A DNA stretch of 64,000 bases from Streptomyces sp. NBC_01233 (GTDB taxonomy: Bacteria > Actinomycetota > Actinomycetes > Streptomycetales > Streptomycetaceae). Both the position numbers and the translations under genes were made by a program. The notes beneath the pieces are model-generated. The model worked only from the letters and a program-made list of their open reading frames with translations, made no database searches and was not told the origin of the DNA. Each line of letters starts with the position of its first letter. Positions within the stretch are counted from its first letter, which is position 1. Where the stretch lies: NCBI RefSeq assembly GCF_035989305.1, contig NZ_CP108514.1, positions 248,001 through 312,000 on the forward strand. The letters run 5' to 3'. Shown piece after piece: positions 47,276-56,899 of this stretch.

Positions 47276-48150
47276 GTGCGCACCGCCGACGCGACGAGGC
47301 CGTGCGGGCGGACCACGAGCACGAGCAGCATGGTGCCGAAGAGGAGGAAGGGCGCGTACTGCGGGAGCAGGGCCACACCGAGCGTCTGGACCTGGCCGAT
47401 GAGCAGGGCGCCTGCGAGTGCGCCGCGCACGGAGCCGAGACCGCCGACGACCACGACGACGAGCGAGAGGACGAGCACGCTCTCGTCGACGCCCGGCCCC
47501 GGACCCAGGATCGGCGCGCCGAGGACCCCGCCGACCGCTGCCAGGGCCGCGCCGGACGCGAAGACTCCGTAGAGCACCTTGCGGATGTCGACCCCCTGGG
47601 CGCGGACCATGTCACGGTCCGCGACGGTGGCCCGTACCAGGGCTCCGAGCGAGCTGCGTTCGAAGACGAGGTACACGACGGTGGCGAGGCCGGCGGCGAC
47701 GGCGATGAACACCAGCCGGTACACCGGATACGTGTGGCCGAGGAGGTCCACCGTCCCGCGCAGCGAGGTGGGCGGGTCGGTGGGGAGCACCTCGCCGCCG
47801 AAGGCGGCGGCGAGGAGGTCGGCGACGATGAAGGTGATGCCGAGCGTGAGCACGGCCTGGTCCAGGTGCCCGCGCCGGGCCAGCGGCTGGGTGAGCGCCG
47901 TCAGCGCCGCTCCCCCGAGGGCGCCCACCAGGGCCCCGGCCGCCAGGGCGAGGAGGAGGCCCGGCAGGGTCCCGTCGGAGAGCGCGTAGGCGGTGTAGGC
48001 GCCGGCGAGGTAGAGCGTGCCGTGTGCCAGGTTGAGGACGTCCATCATGCCGAAGACCAGGGAGAAGCCCACCGCGATCGTGAACAGCAGCAGTCCGAAG
48101 GCGACTCCGTCGACGACGCTGACGACGTTGCCGTCCAGCCATCCGCCCAT
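47272..48150 (-). CDS. livH: LivH-type permease
   Basis: A 292-residue permease with eight or nine membrane segments, the LNLAHGTLYLAGAYTAY motif and the RATVADRDMVRAQGVDIRKV loop for ATPase contact, ending with GGLGSVRGALAGALLIG. It starts 2 bases after the stop of the binding-protein gene, so the operon is tightly packed. Confidence 0.9.
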   Translation of the reverse strand: MGGWLDGNVVSVVDGVAFGLLLFTIAVGFSLVFGMMDVLNLAHGTLYLAGAYTAYALSDGTLPGLLLALAAGALVGALGGAALTALTQPLARRGHLDQAVLTLGITFIVADLLAAAFGGEVLPTDPPTSLRGTVDLLGHTYPVYRLVFIAVAAGLATVVYLVFERSSLGALVRATVADRDMVRAQGVDIRKVLYGVFASGAALAAVGGVLGAPILGPGPGVDESVLVLSLVVVVVGGLGSVRGALAGALLIGQVQTLGVALLPQYAPFLLFGTMLLVLVVRPHGLVASAVRT

Positions 48151-48151
48151 G

Positions 48152-49327
48152 TCAGCCGCCCAGCCGGCCGAGGTCGCCGGCGACGGTGTTGGCTCCCTGC
48201 CGGACCTCCCGCAGGTACCAGGGCTGCACGGGCGTGCCGCCGCTGTTGAACCGCCAGGTGCCGCGCGGGCTTTCGATGTCCCCCACCGTGGCGATGGCGG
48301 CGTTGACCGTTTCCGGGGTCACGGTGCCGCCGGCCGCCTTGATCGCCTTGTCGAGCACCTGCGCCGCGTCCCAGGAGGCCATCGCATAGGTGGTCGGGTC
48401 GGCGCCGTAGGCGGTGCGGTAGGCCGGTGCGAACTGCTTGTTGGCGGCGTTGTCCAGGTCGGCGCTGTAGTTGAGCGCGGTGAGGATGCCGGTGGCCGCC
48501 TCTCCCTGCCCCTTCAGTACGCCGCCCTCGGTGAGGAAGCCGGGGGCGTAGAGCGGGATCCTGCCGGCCAGTCCGAAGTCCCGGTACTGCTTCACGAAGT
48601 CGACGGCCGCGCCGCCGGCGTAGAAGCAGAAGACGGCCTTGGCGCCGGAGTTCTCGATCTGGGCGAGGTAGGGCTGGAAGTTCTTGGTGGCCGGGAACGG
48701 GGTGTAGACCTCCTCCCCCGCGATCTTGCCGCCCGCGGGGAGGAAGGTGGACTTGAAGCCCTCGATCTCGTCCTTGCCCGCCTGGTAGCCGGCGGCGATG
48801 AGGAAGACCGGGCCGCCGGCCTTCTCGGCGACGTGCTTGCCGAGCGCCTCGCCCGGCTCGTCGTTGACGTAGGAGGTGCGCCAGACGTACGTGGTCCCGG
48901 TCAGGGTCGTGGGTGAGGCGTTGGAGCCGACCAGCGGGACCTTGCTGGTCTCGAAGAGGTCCTTGACCCCGTTGATGGTGGCCGAGCTGACCACCCCGCT
49001 GACCGCCAGGACCCGGTCCTGCTTGACCAGCTTCTCGGCCGCCGCCTTGCCCGAGTCGGCGGTCTCCCCCTCGTCCGCGACCACGATCTGGACCTCGCGG
49101 CCGCCGAGCCTGCCGCCGTGCTGTGCGAGGTAGAGCTCGAAGCCCTGCTTCATGTCGTCGCCGAGCGCCTTGTAGGTCCCGGACTGCGGGACCAGGAGCC
49201 CGATCTTCACGGGCCCGCTCTGCTTGCTGCCGTCGCCGTTCCCGAGGCTGGCGCCACCGCATGCCGTGGCCAGCAAGAGGCCGGTGACTGCGGTGATCAG
49301 ACCTGCGGGGCGAAACCGACCTGCCAT
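48152..49327 (-). CDS. livK: LivK-type substrate-binding lipoprotein
   Basis: The start at 49327 (MAGRFRPAGLI) has GGAG 5 bases upstream. A signal peptide ends in the lipobox LATACGG (Cys23); the remaining 368 residues form a type 1 periplasmic-binding fold with VKIGLLVPQSGTYKALGDDMKQGFELYLAQHGG at the ligand entry. This group takes branched-chain amino acids, urea, short amides or other organic solutes; the ligand is unknown. First gene of the operon. Confidence 0.9.
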   Translation of the reverse strand: MAGRFRPAGLITAVTGLLLATACGGASLGNGDGSKQSGPVKIGLLVPQSGTYKALGDDMKQGFELYLAQHGGRLGGREVQIVVADEGETADSGKAAAEKLVKQDRVLAVSGVVSSATINGVKDLFETSKVPLVGSNASPTTLTGTTYVWRTSYVNDEPGEALGKHVAEKAGGPVFLIAAGYQAGKDEIEGFKSTFLPAGGKIAGEEVYTPFPATKNFQPYLAQIENSGAKAVFCFYAGGAAVDFVKQYRDFGLAGRIPLYAPGFLTEGGVLKGQGEAATGILTALNYSADLDNAANKQFAPAYRTAYGADPTTYAMASWDAAQVLDKAIKAAGGTVTPETVNAAIATVGDIESPRGTWRFNSGGTPVQPWYLREVRQGANTVAGDLGRLGG

Positions 49328-49633
49328 GGGGACTCCGTACGTTGTGACCCGGTCCTGGCGGACCGGATGGTGCCGATGGGGTGCGGAATGGTGGTGCGGA
49401 ACGGGGGTGCGGAGTGGGGGTGCTCGACGGGGTCCCGGGAGAGGAGTGCGGGATCGAGGTGACACGTGTCTATCGCGCAATGGCGACGCTCGTCAATAGT
49501 TCGCAAGATATACGCGGCGGGTGCGCTCCATCCCTTGACCCGGGTCGCCCGTATGCCGTAGCACTGACCCTCGTCAATTTCGCGCTATGCCGTTACGGCG
49601 GCGGGCCCCCGATCCGTCAGGGAGTGAAGCACC
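49328..49633. other. divergent control region of the liv-type operon and the esterase gene
   Basis: This 306-base stretch has no gene. It holds the 13-base repeat described separately and an AT-richer segment (about 49490-49515, with a GATATACG-like -10) nearer the esterase side. Confidence 0.6.
49380..49431. repeat. 13-bp direct repeat, four units, upstream of the liv-type operon
   Basis: GGTGCGGA recurs at 49380, 49393 and 49406 with an exact 13-base period, followed by a weaker fourth unit (GGTGCTCG) at 49419. The spacing is a little over one helical turn, as in arrays of activator or repressor sites. Confidence 0.75.
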
Positions 49634-51268
49634 ATGACCGACGATCCATCGCGGCGCAGAATCCTCAAGAACAGCGGGGTGCTGGCCGGTGCCGCATTCC
49701 TCACCGGCCTTCCGGGCGGCCTCCCTGGCGCTCACACGGCGCGGGCCGCACCCCGGGCGAACGAGCCCTCGCCCGTCGTGGAGCTGCCCGCGGGCCGACT
49801 GCGCGGAGTCGTCGAGGGAGGGCTCGCCGTGTTCAAGGGCGTGCCCTACGCGGCTCCCCCGGTGGGCGCCCTCAGGTGGCGGCCCGCCCAGCCGCACCCC
49901 GGATGGCAGGGGACGCGCGAGGCGACCGCCTTCGGCCCGAGCGCACCGCAGCCCGAAGGCGGCGGCGGGCCGCTCGGCAACCACGGCTCGCCCCCGTTCA
50001 GCGAGGACTGCCTCACGCTCAACGTCTGGACCCCCGCGGCCGGTGCCGGCAAGCGCCCCGTGATGGTCTGGATCCACGGCGGCGGCTTCATCTCGGGTTC
50101 CGGTTCGCTGCCCAACTACTCCGGCGAGACCTTCGCGCGGGACGGCGATCTCGTCGTCGTGACCCTCAACTACCGCCTGGGCCCGCTGGGATACCTCTAC
50201 TTCGGCGAGGACGGCGACGGCGGGAACTTCTGGTTCACCGACCAGCTCGCCGCGCTGCGCTGGGTACGGGACAACATCGCCAGGTTCGGCGGCGACCCGG
50301 ACAACATGACGCTCGCGGGACAGTCCGGCGGCGCCTTCTCTGTGGCGGCGCTCGCCGGCGCACGGCCCGCCGGCCGCCCGCTGTTCCGGCGGGCCATCCT
50401 GCAGAGCCCGCCGCTCGGGCTGAAGATCCCCACCCGGGCGGAGTCGCTGCAGCGCAGCGCAGCCTTTCTCGAGATCCTCAAGGTGCCGGACGTGGCCGCG
50501 CTACGGGACGTGCCCTGGCCCCAGCTGGTCGCCGCCACCTTCGGGATGTTCGGCCGCACCAAGCAGTGGGGCTACTGGTCGACCCCCTACCTGCCGGTGA
50601 TCGACGAGGTGACGCTGGACCGCAACCCGGCCGACCTGCTGCTCAGCGGCCCCGGGGCGGACATCGACGTCCTCATCGGCTGGACCCGGGAGGAGGCCAA
50701 CTTCGCCTTCGCGCTCAACCCGGAATACACCGGTGTGACCAAGGACCAGGTGCTCGCGCGGGCGCGGAACACCTTCGGAGCGCGGGCGGGCGAGGCCTAC
50801 ACCGCGTACGAGGAGGCCCGGCCGGGCGCCCGCCCGCTCGACGTGCTCATGGACCTGGTCGGCGACGACCTGTTCCGCATGCCGGCGGTGTCGCTGGCGG
50901 AGCGGCGGGCGGCCCGCGGACGGCCGGTCTGGGCGTACCAGTTCGACCTTCCGACCCCCGCCGAGAACGGCCAACTGGGGGCTGCGCACTGCCTGGAGCT
51001 GCCGTTCGCGTTCAACAACTTCGACAAGTGGTCGCAGGCGCCGTTCCTGGCGGGGCTGAACCCCCGGGTCCGTGACGGCCTGGCCTCGACCATGCACGCG
51101 TCCTGGATCTCCTTCATCCGCACCGGCGACCCCAACCACGGCCCCATGCCGAACTGGGCGCGCTACGAGCGCAGTTCCCGCACCACGATGAGACTGGACT
51201 CGGTCACCTCCGCCGTCGACGACCTCGCCGGGTACTGGCGGCGCCTGCACCAGCCGACGGGGCGCTGA
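49634..51268 (+). CDS. Tat-exported type-B carboxylesterase
   Basis: The 544-residue protein starts with a Tat-like signal (SRRRILKNSGVLAGAAFLTG). The alpha/beta-hydrolase core shows the oxyanion motif WIHGGGF, the NxxxTDQ-like FWFTDQLAALRWVRDNIARFGGDPDN, nucleophile GQSGGAFS (Ser231) and, near the end, AAHCLELPFAF with the catalytic His. The first-disulphide pattern SEDCLTLNVW is kept, but the partner cysteine is not evident. It hydrolyses esters outside the cell; substrate unknown. Confidence 0.85.
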   Translation: MTDDPSRRRILKNSGVLAGAAFLTGLPGGLPGAHTARAAPRANEPSPVVELPAGRLRGVVEGGLAVFKGVPYAAPPVGALRWRPAQPHPGWQGTREATAFGPSAPQPEGGGGPLGNHGSPPFSEDCLTLNVWTPAAGAGKRPVMVWIHGGGFISGSGSLPNYSGETFARDGDLVVVTLNYRLGPLGYLYFGEDGDGGNFWFTDQLAALRWVRDNIARFGGDPDNMTLAGQSGGAFSVAALAGARPAGRPLFRRAILQSPPLGLKIPTRAESLQRSAAFLEILKVPDVAALRDVPWPQLVAATFGMFGRTKQWGYWSTPYLPVIDEVTLDRNPADLLLSGPGADIDVLIGWTREEANFAFALNPEYTGVTKDQVLARARNTFGARAGEAYTAYEEARPGARPLDVLMDLVGDDLFRMPAVSLAERRAARGRPVWAYQFDLPTPAENGQLGAAHCLELPFAFNNFDKWSQAPFLAGLNPRVRDGLASTMHASWISFIRTGDPNHGPMPNWARYERSSRTTMRLDSVTSAVDDLAGYWRRLHQPTGR

Positions 51269-51287
51269 GAGGCACGCGCCCGGGCAA

Positions 51288-51324
51288 GCGGCCCTCCCGG
51301 AGCAGGACCCGGCTGGGAGGCCGC
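51288..51324 (+). terminator. hairpin after the esterase gene
   Basis: GCGGCC-C-TCCC and GGGAGGCCGC form an imperfect 10-base-pair stem 20 bases past the stop. Confidence 0.6.
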
Positions 51325-51452
51325 GCTCCCCGGTGGCGCCCGAAGTCCCCTGCCTGGTGTCCTCCGGTCCTTATCAACGCCTGTGCTGCCTGCCTACTTT
51401 GGCGTTGATCACGGTATGTGGATCAAGAAATCACCCAGCCGAAGGACCCGTT

Positions 51453-52838
51453 GTAACTTTCCCCCACGCCCACTGGCAGGCCCGCCTCGACGCGCTGCGC
51501 GCCACCCACCACGTCCCCGGTGCCACGCTCGCGGTGTTCACCGGCGGGCGGATCCACGAACTGGCGAGCGGACTGCTGCACGGCGGGACCGGCGTGGAGG
51601 CGACCACCGACTCGGTGTTCCAGCTCGGCTCGATAGCCAAGATCTACACCGCCACGCTGGTGATGCAGCTCGCCGACGCGGGCGAACTGGACCTCGACGC
51701 CCCCGTGATCGAGGTGCTCCCGGAGTTCTCCGTGGCCGATCCCGAGGCCACGATGTCGATCACCACCCGCCAGTTGCTCAGCCACACCAGCGGTCTGACG
51801 TGTGATTTCACCTACGACGGCGGTCGCGGTGACGACTGCGTGGCCCGCTACGTCCGGGCCGCCCGGAACGTGGCGCTGGACTGCCCGCCCGGCACCGCGC
51901 TCTCCTACAGCAGCGTCGGATACAACATCCTCGGCCGCATCGTCGAGGTCGTCACCGGACGCACCTGGGACCAGGCCCTCAAGGAGCGGATCGTCGCCCC
52001 TCTGGGCCTCACCCACACCATGACCCTGCCCGAGGAGGCGCTGGCCTTCCGTACCGCGATGGGACACCTCCCGGGCGAGGGGGTGGACCCGGAACCGGCG
52101 CCGGCCTGGGACAGGATGCCCCGTTCGGCAGGACCGTCCGGACGCGTGCTGGCCACCGCCGCGGACGTGCTCCGCCTGGCCAAGATGCACCTCGACGGCG
52201 GCGCGGCCCCGGACGGCACGCAGATCCTGGGCCCCGACGCCGTCGGGGCGATGCAGCGGCGGGAGGTCGACGTCCCCGACCGGTGGACGGTCAGCGCGGA
52301 CAGCTGGGGGCTGGGCTGGTCGCTCTACGACTGGAACGGCATCCGGGGCTACGGCCACGACGGCGCGTCGATCGGCCAGTACGGCTACCTGCGCGTCGTT
52401 CCCGGCGCCGATGTCATCGTCGTCCTCCTCACCAACGGCGGCGCCGCCCACCTCCTCTACGCCGATCTGCTCCGCGAACTCCTCCTGGATCTCGCCGACG
52501 TCCGGATGCCTCCCGCCTTCGCGCCGCCCGCGCAGCCCCCGGCCGTCGACATGGCCCCGCTGCTCGGCACCTACCGGCGCGAAGGAATCGTCGTCACCGT
52601 CGGCCTCGGGCCCGACGGCGCCCCCCGTCTGCTCTACGAGTTCGTCGACGGGATGCAGGACTTCTCCCCGCCCCTGGCCATGGACCTCACCCCGGTCAGC
52701 GGGACGGTCTTCGCCGCCTCCGGCGCCGGCCCCTCCTTCGGCGAGGACTGGATGCCCGTCGTCTTCGCCACCCTCGCCGACGGCACGCCCTGCTGCTACA
52801 TCGGCATGCGCTGCGCCCCCCGGGTGGACGTCCGCTGA
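51453..52838 (+). CDS. serine hydrolase/beta-lactamase-family protein, start unclear
   Basis: The coding homology begins at VTFPHAHWQARLDALR, directly after a well-placed AAGGA ribosome site, but the codon at that place (51453) is GTA, not GTG. Other possible starts are TTG 51405 or GTG 51333, neither with a good ribosome site. The protein, about 461 residues from there, has the SxxK motif GSIAKIYT (Ser60, Lys63), YSS in place of the usual YxN tyrosine motif and a GYGHDG segment like the KTG-equivalent of class C enzymes, plus a C-terminal lipocalin-like extension. Esterase, peptidase or lactamase activity is possible. Confidence 0.75.
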   Translation, partial: VTFPHAHWQARLDALRATHHVPGATLAVFTGGRIHELASGLLHGGTGVEATTDSVFQLGSIAKIYTATLVMQLADAGELDLDAPVIEVLPEFSVADPEATMSITTRQLLSHTSGLTCDFTYDGGRGDDCVARYVRAARNVALDCPPGTALSYSSVGYNILGRIVEVVTGRTWDQALKERIVAPLGLTHTMTLPEEALAFRTAMGHLPGEGVDPEPAPAWDRMPRSAGPSGRVLATAADVLRLAKMHLDGGAAPDGTQILGPDAVGAMQRREVDVPDRWTVSADSWGLGWSLYDWNGIRGYGHDGASIGQYGYLRVVPGADVIVVLLTNGGAAHLLYADLLRELLLDLADVRMPPAFAPPAQPPAVDMAPLLGTYRREGIVVTVGLGPDGAPRLLYEFVDGMQDFSPPLAMDLTPVSGTVFAASGAGPSFGEDWMPVVFATLADGTPCCYIGMRCAPRVDVR

Positions 52839-52869
52839 ACGGCCGGCCGAGCCGGGGGTGTCGTGCCGA

Positions 52870-53718
52870 TCAGGCCGTCCCGGACCCGGGCGGCTCCTGC
52901 GCCAGGCCCGTGACCTCCTGCACGTGGCGCAGGCCGGGCGCGGCGAGCACGTCGTTCAGCTGCTGGAAGATCTGCCGTGCGGCGACCGCGTTCCAGTCGG
53001 CGGGGAGCAGTTCGGCGGGCAGGCCCGGGTCGAGGTAGGGCAGGCGGCGCCACTGGGTGAGCATCGGGACGTAGGCGCGGAAGGCCTCGGCTCCGTCGAC
53101 GTCGCGCTGCTCGGTCAGCTGCGCGGCGAGGGGTCCGTAGGCCTGGGTGAAGCCCGCGTACTGCTCCTCGATCGCCGGGAAGTCCCACCACGAGCTGACG
53201 GTTTCGGGGAGCTCGCTGAAAGCGGCGTAGTCGGCGGCGAACAGGTGTACGTAGTCGCTGAGCCCGAGGCGGACGAGCATGTCGCGGGCGTCGCCGAGGA
53301 GGCGGCCGGGCGCCAGCCACACGCCCGGGGCGATGTTGCCGAAGCCGAGCCAGGTCAGCCGGGTGCGCAGCTGATAGCGGTACGACCGCTCGGACTCCGG
53401 CACGGAGAAGACGGCCATCGCCCAGCCGTCGCTCAGCTTCGCCGGTTCCAGGCTGCCGAAGATGCGCCGGTCGCCCTCGTCGAAGACGGGCTGGGCGGCT
53501 GGGCTGAGCCGGTACCCGGTGGCGCCCCGGCGCTCCGGTTCGAGGACGCCCTTCTTCTTGAGCCGGGAGATCGCCGAGCGCGCCGCCGGGCCGTCGACGT
53601 CCAGTTCGGACATCAGGGTGACCAGGTCGGCTACGGAGATCCAGCCTCCGAGGCGTCGCAGGAACGCCCCGTAGACCGTGTTGATCAACGAGCTGGGCCT
53701 GAGGGGACTGTCCGCCAT
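52870..53718 (-). CDS. PaaX-family transcriptional regulator
   Basis: The 282-residue protein starts at 53718, with GGAAGG upstream. The N-terminal winged helix (VYGAFLRRLGGWISVADLVTLMSELDVDGPAARSAISRLKKKGVLEPER) and the two later domains (central Cas2-like, C-terminal helical with a WRRLPYLDPGLPAELLPADW segment) match PaaX, the phenylacetyl-CoA-responsive repressor. No phenylacetate genes are near, so it probably responds to another CoA-ester. Confidence 0.85.
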   Translation of the reverse strand: MADSPLRPSSLINTVYGAFLRRLGGWISVADLVTLMSELDVDGPAARSAISRLKKKGVLEPERRGATGYRLSPAAQPVFDEGDRRIFGSLEPAKLSDGWAMAVFSVPESERSYRYQLRTRLTWLGFGNIAPGVWLAPGRLLGDARDMLVRLGLSDYVHLFAADYAAFSELPETVSSWWDFPAIEEQYAGFTQAYGPLAAQLTEQRDVDGAEAFRAYVPMLTQWRRLPYLDPGLPAELLPADWNAVAARQIFQQLNDVLAAPGLRHVQEVTGLAQEPPGSGTA

Positions 53719-53784
53719 GATCGCCTTCCGTCGTATGCGGTCGCGATCCTACCGAGCCGCGCGAACGCGGCGCCGTCCAGTCCC

Positions 53785-53806
53785 GCCCGGCCCGGGCAGG
53801 CCGGGC
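53785..53806 (-). terminator. hairpin after the phytase gene
   Basis: GCCCGGCC and GGCCGGGC form a perfect 8-base-pair stem with a 6-base loop, 15 bases beyond the phytase stop. Confidence 0.6.
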
Positions 53807-53821
53807 CCGGGCAGGCCCGGG

Positions 53822-55162
53822 TCAGAGGCGCGCGGCGCGTTCGAGGCGGCCCAGGTCCACGAACTTGAAGTCGGTGTCGGTGCGGGCCTCCCCGTCGGGA
53901 CCGGTGGACCCGGGGGTGTTGGCGCCGTCCTGGACGACCAGCAGGCCGTTCGGGAACTTCTTGCCCAGCGGTGCGCTGGTGACGGCGGCGCCGTCGCACT
54001 CCTGCGACCCGTCGGGGGCACCTGGCCCGGTGCCCGCCGCGATGCGGAAGCTCCGGACGTACGCGTTGCCGCGCTCTCGCTCGAAGACGGCGAAGGTGTC
54101 GTCGCCCTGGCTGGAGGCGAGCAGGTAGCCGCCGCGCCCGGGGTGCTCCGGGTCGCGCCAGATGGTCAGGCCCTCCACGTCGGCGGAAACGTGCCGGCCG
54201 CCGAAGCCGGGGTCCGCGCCCGCGTCGCATTCCTCGGTCCCGGCGTTCCAGGTGCCGGGCACTCCGAAGGAGCGGACCTTCTCGATCAGCCGGGCGGGGG
54301 AACGCAGGTCGGCGTCCAGCTTCCAGATGCCGACGTCCTCCTGGCCCGCGTAGAGGTCGCCGGTGTCGGGATCGATGACCATGCCCTCGACCTGCGGGAG
54401 TTCGCCCGGTTCACCGCACGGGCTCCACGCCTTCCCGTCGGGCAGGGTGAAGGTGGAGGGCAGCGAGGTGGTGCGGACCGTGCGGTAGCCGACCTTCCCC
54501 CGGGCGTCGGGCAGGAGTTCGGCGAGTGCGAGGGCGGTGGCGTGGCGCCGGCTGGTGACCGCGAAGGAACGGCCGCTGCGGCGGTCGGTGTACGCGGCCA
54601 GGCCGTAGACGGTCCGCTGGTCGTTGGCCTCGTCCTGGTCTGCGGAGAAGACCTGTGGGGCCGCCGACTCGTCGGTGACGTCGACCAGGGGGGCGGAGGG
54701 CCGGCGGGGGTCGATCCGGTAGACGCGCAGCTGGTCGCGGCCCCGGTCGGAGACGACGGCCACGTCGTGGCGGCCGCCGCCGGGGAAGCGGAGCCCGGTG
54801 ATCAGGTCGACGTTGTTGAAGCGCCCGGGCGCGTCGCCGTCCCTCGGCGGCGGGGCCGGCAGGGACTGCACCTGGCGCCCGTCCAGGTCGTACACGCGCA
54901 GGCCGCCCTCCTTGGCGGTGGCGATCACCAGACTGCGGTCCGGGTCCTTCTCGTTGCGCCAGATAGCGGGGTCGTCGGCGTTCGCGTTGCCGCCGGCCTC
55001 GTCGTCGAACAGGGAGGGCGTCTCCAGGGAGGCCTGGACCTGCGGCAGCGACTCCGCCGCGCCGTGGTCACCGCGGGCGTGCGCCGGCCCGGCGACCACT
55101 CCCAGGGCCACGAGGGTCGCCACTGTCACGACCGGCGTCCGCCTTCTCCTGATCACGCTCAT
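53822..55162 (-). CDS. secreted beta-propeller phytase
   Basis: The 446-residue protein has an AGGAGG site, a signal peptide (residues 1-29, ending AHA) and the six-bladed propeller signatures: NADDPAIWRN, TAKEGGLRVYDLDGRQ, FNNVDLITG, DRGRDQLRVYRID, QVEGMVID and SADVEGLTIW. These acidic segments bind the calcium that the enzyme needs. It frees phosphate from phytate in soil. Upstream I see no clear PhoP box. Monocistronic. Confidence 0.9.
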   Translation of the reverse strand: MSVIRRRRTPVVTVATLVALGVVAGPAHARGDHGAAESLPQVQASLETPSLFDDEAGGNANADDPAIWRNEKDPDRSLVIATAKEGGLRVYDLDGRQVQSLPAPPPRDGDAPGRFNNVDLITGLRFPGGGRHDVAVVSDRGRDQLRVYRIDPRRPSAPLVDVTDESAAPQVFSADQDEANDQRTVYGLAAYTDRRSGRSFAVTSRRHATALALAELLPDARGKVGYRTVRTTSLPSTFTLPDGKAWSPCGEPGELPQVEGMVIDPDTGDLYAGQEDVGIWKLDADLRSPARLIEKVRSFGVPGTWNAGTEECDAGADPGFGGRHVSADVEGLTIWRDPEHPGRGGYLLASSQGDDTFAVFERERGNAYVRSFRIAAGTGPGAPDGSQECDGAAVTSAPLGKKFPNGLLVVQDGANTPGSTGPDGEARTDTDFKFVDLGRLERAARL

Positions 55163-55454
55163 CCTGCCTCCTGCTCACGGTACCGGGTGGGGGCCGGGCC
55201 CGCGTCCCGCCCCTGGGGGCGCTCCCGGGCGGCCGCCACCACCGTGCGCCACCCGCGGGTGGCCGCCATGGAGCGGACATGACGTGCACATGACTGAGCC
55301 GTGAAATCCCCGCAGCCTCGCGGCTTTCTTAGCGGAACGTTAGATCTGCGTGCCGGAGCTTGTCCGGGTACAACGGCCGACGCATGCTCGGGACACTTCC
55401 CCGCCACCGGGGCATTTCTCCCTCTCCCCTCGGGGACTTCCGTCAGGAGCCGCC
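55163..55454. other. divergent control region of phytase and MHS transporter genes
   Basis: About 290 bases with no gene. A hairpin with arms CCACCCG/CGGGTGG lies near 55248-55262, and an AT-richer segment (TTCTTAGCGGAACGTTAGATC, split here from 55327 on) could hold promoters. I see no clear GTTCA-type PhoP boxes. Confidence 0.4.
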
Positions 55455-56864
55455 ATGTCCGCGTCCGCCGTCATGCCCGCCTCACCGCCCGGGGACGAGC
55501 GCAAGAAGCGCCGTCTCGCCCTGATCGGCGGGTCGCTCGGCAATCTGGTCGAGTGGTACGACTGGTTCGTCTACGCCAGCTTCGCGATCTACTTCGCCGA
55601 CTCCTTCTTCCCCGGCGACAATCCGACCACGCAGCTGATGAACACGGCGGGCATCTTCGCCGTCGGCTTCCTGATGCGCCCCGTCGGCGGGTGGATCCTC
55701 GGCCGGGCAGCCGACCGGCACGGCCGCAAGAGCGCCCTCACCCTCACCGTCACCATGATGTCGGTGGCCGCCCTGCTGATCGCCGTGGCCCCGACCTACG
55801 GTCAGGCCGGCTACTTCGGCGCCCTGGTGCTGCTGCTCGCACGCCTGCTCCAGGGGATGAGCATCGGCGGCGAGTACGCGGCCAGCGCCACCTACCTGAC
55901 CGAGGCGTCGGCCCGCAACCGGCGCGGCCTCGGCTCTTCCTTCCAGTACGTGTCGATGACCTGTGGCCAGCTGCTCGGCCTGGGCATCCTGATCACGATG
56001 CAGCACACCCTCACCACCGCCCAGTTGGAGAGCTGGGGGTGGCGGATCCCGTTCGTCCTCGGGGCGTTGTTCGCGGTGGTCGTCTTCTGGCTGCGGCGCC
56101 GGCTCCAGGAGACCGACGCGTTCAAGGAGGAGTCCTCGGGCGAGGACGCCCACGACGACAGCACGCGCGGCACGCTGAAGGCCCTGTGGCTCTACCGGCG
56201 GCAGGCGGGCCTGGTCATGGCGCTCACCCTCGGCGGCACCGTGGCCTACTACACCTACACCACCTACCTCACCAAGTACCTGGTCGGCAGCGCGGGCATG
56301 CCGAAGACGACCGCCACCCTGGTCAGCTTCACCGCTCTGACCCTCTTCGCCGTGCTGCAGCCCTTCGCCGGGATGCTGTCCGACCGGATCGGCCGCCGTC
56401 CGCTGCTGATCACCTTCGCGGTGGGCTGCACCGTCGGCACGTACCCGATCATGACCGCCCTCGGGTCGGCGTCCTCGTACTGGTCCGCGCTCGGCCTGTC
56501 CCTGCTGGCCCTGGTCGTCATCACCGGTTACACGTCCATCAACGCGGCGGTGAAGGCGGAGCTGTTCCCGACCCGGGTGCGCGCCCTGGGCGTGGCGCTT
56601 CCGTACGCGATCGCCAACGCGCTCTTCGGCGGCACGGCGGAGTACGTGGCGCTGTGGTTCAAGAACAGCGGCCACGAGAAGATGTTCTTCTGGTACGTCT
56701 CCGGGTGCGCCCTGGTCTCCCTCGTGACGTACGTGCTGATGCCGGACACCCGCAACGCCGCGCTCAGCCGCGCCGAGGCCGAGGCCGACTGCGCTGCCGG
56801 GATCGAGACCGGCGCCGGTGCCGGTGAAGCCCCGGGACGTCCGGCGGCGGCTCCCGTAAGCTGA
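55455..56864 (+). CDS. MFS transporter of the metabolite:H+ symporter (MHS) group
   Basis: The start at 55455 has CAGGAG 6 bases upstream. The 469 residues have twelve membrane segments, the MHS hallmark GNLVEWYDWFVYASFAIYFA, the loop motif RPVGGWILGRAADRHGRKSAL and, after helix 4, LLQGMSIGGEYAASATYLTE. This matches ketoglutarate, citrate, proline betaine and shikimate permeases. It is followed after 35 bases by a two-component system that probably controls it. Confidence 0.9.
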   Translation: MSASAVMPASPPGDERKKRRLALIGGSLGNLVEWYDWFVYASFAIYFADSFFPGDNPTTQLMNTAGIFAVGFLMRPVGGWILGRAADRHGRKSALTLTVTMMSVAALLIAVAPTYGQAGYFGALVLLLARLLQGMSIGGEYAASATYLTEASARNRRGLGSSFQYVSMTCGQLLGLGILITMQHTLTTAQLESWGWRIPFVLGALFAVVVFWLRRRLQETDAFKEESSGEDAHDDSTRGTLKALWLYRRQAGLVMALTLGGTVAYYTYTTYLTKYLVGSAGMPKTTATLVSFTALTLFAVLQPFAGMLSDRIGRRPLLITFAVGCTVGTYPIMTALGSASSYWSALGLSLLALVVITGYTSINAAVKAELFPTRVRALGVALPYAIANALFGGTAEYVALWFKNSGHEKMFFWYVSGCALVSLVTYVLMPDTRNAALSRAEAEADCAAGIETGAGAGEAPGRPAAAPVS

Positions 56865-56899
56865 GCCGACCGGGCTCACAGGTCGCGAGGGAACTGTCC

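Noticed and set aside
55163..55454. PhoP box before the phytase gene
   Set aside because: No pair of GTTCA-type direct repeats with 11-base period was found.
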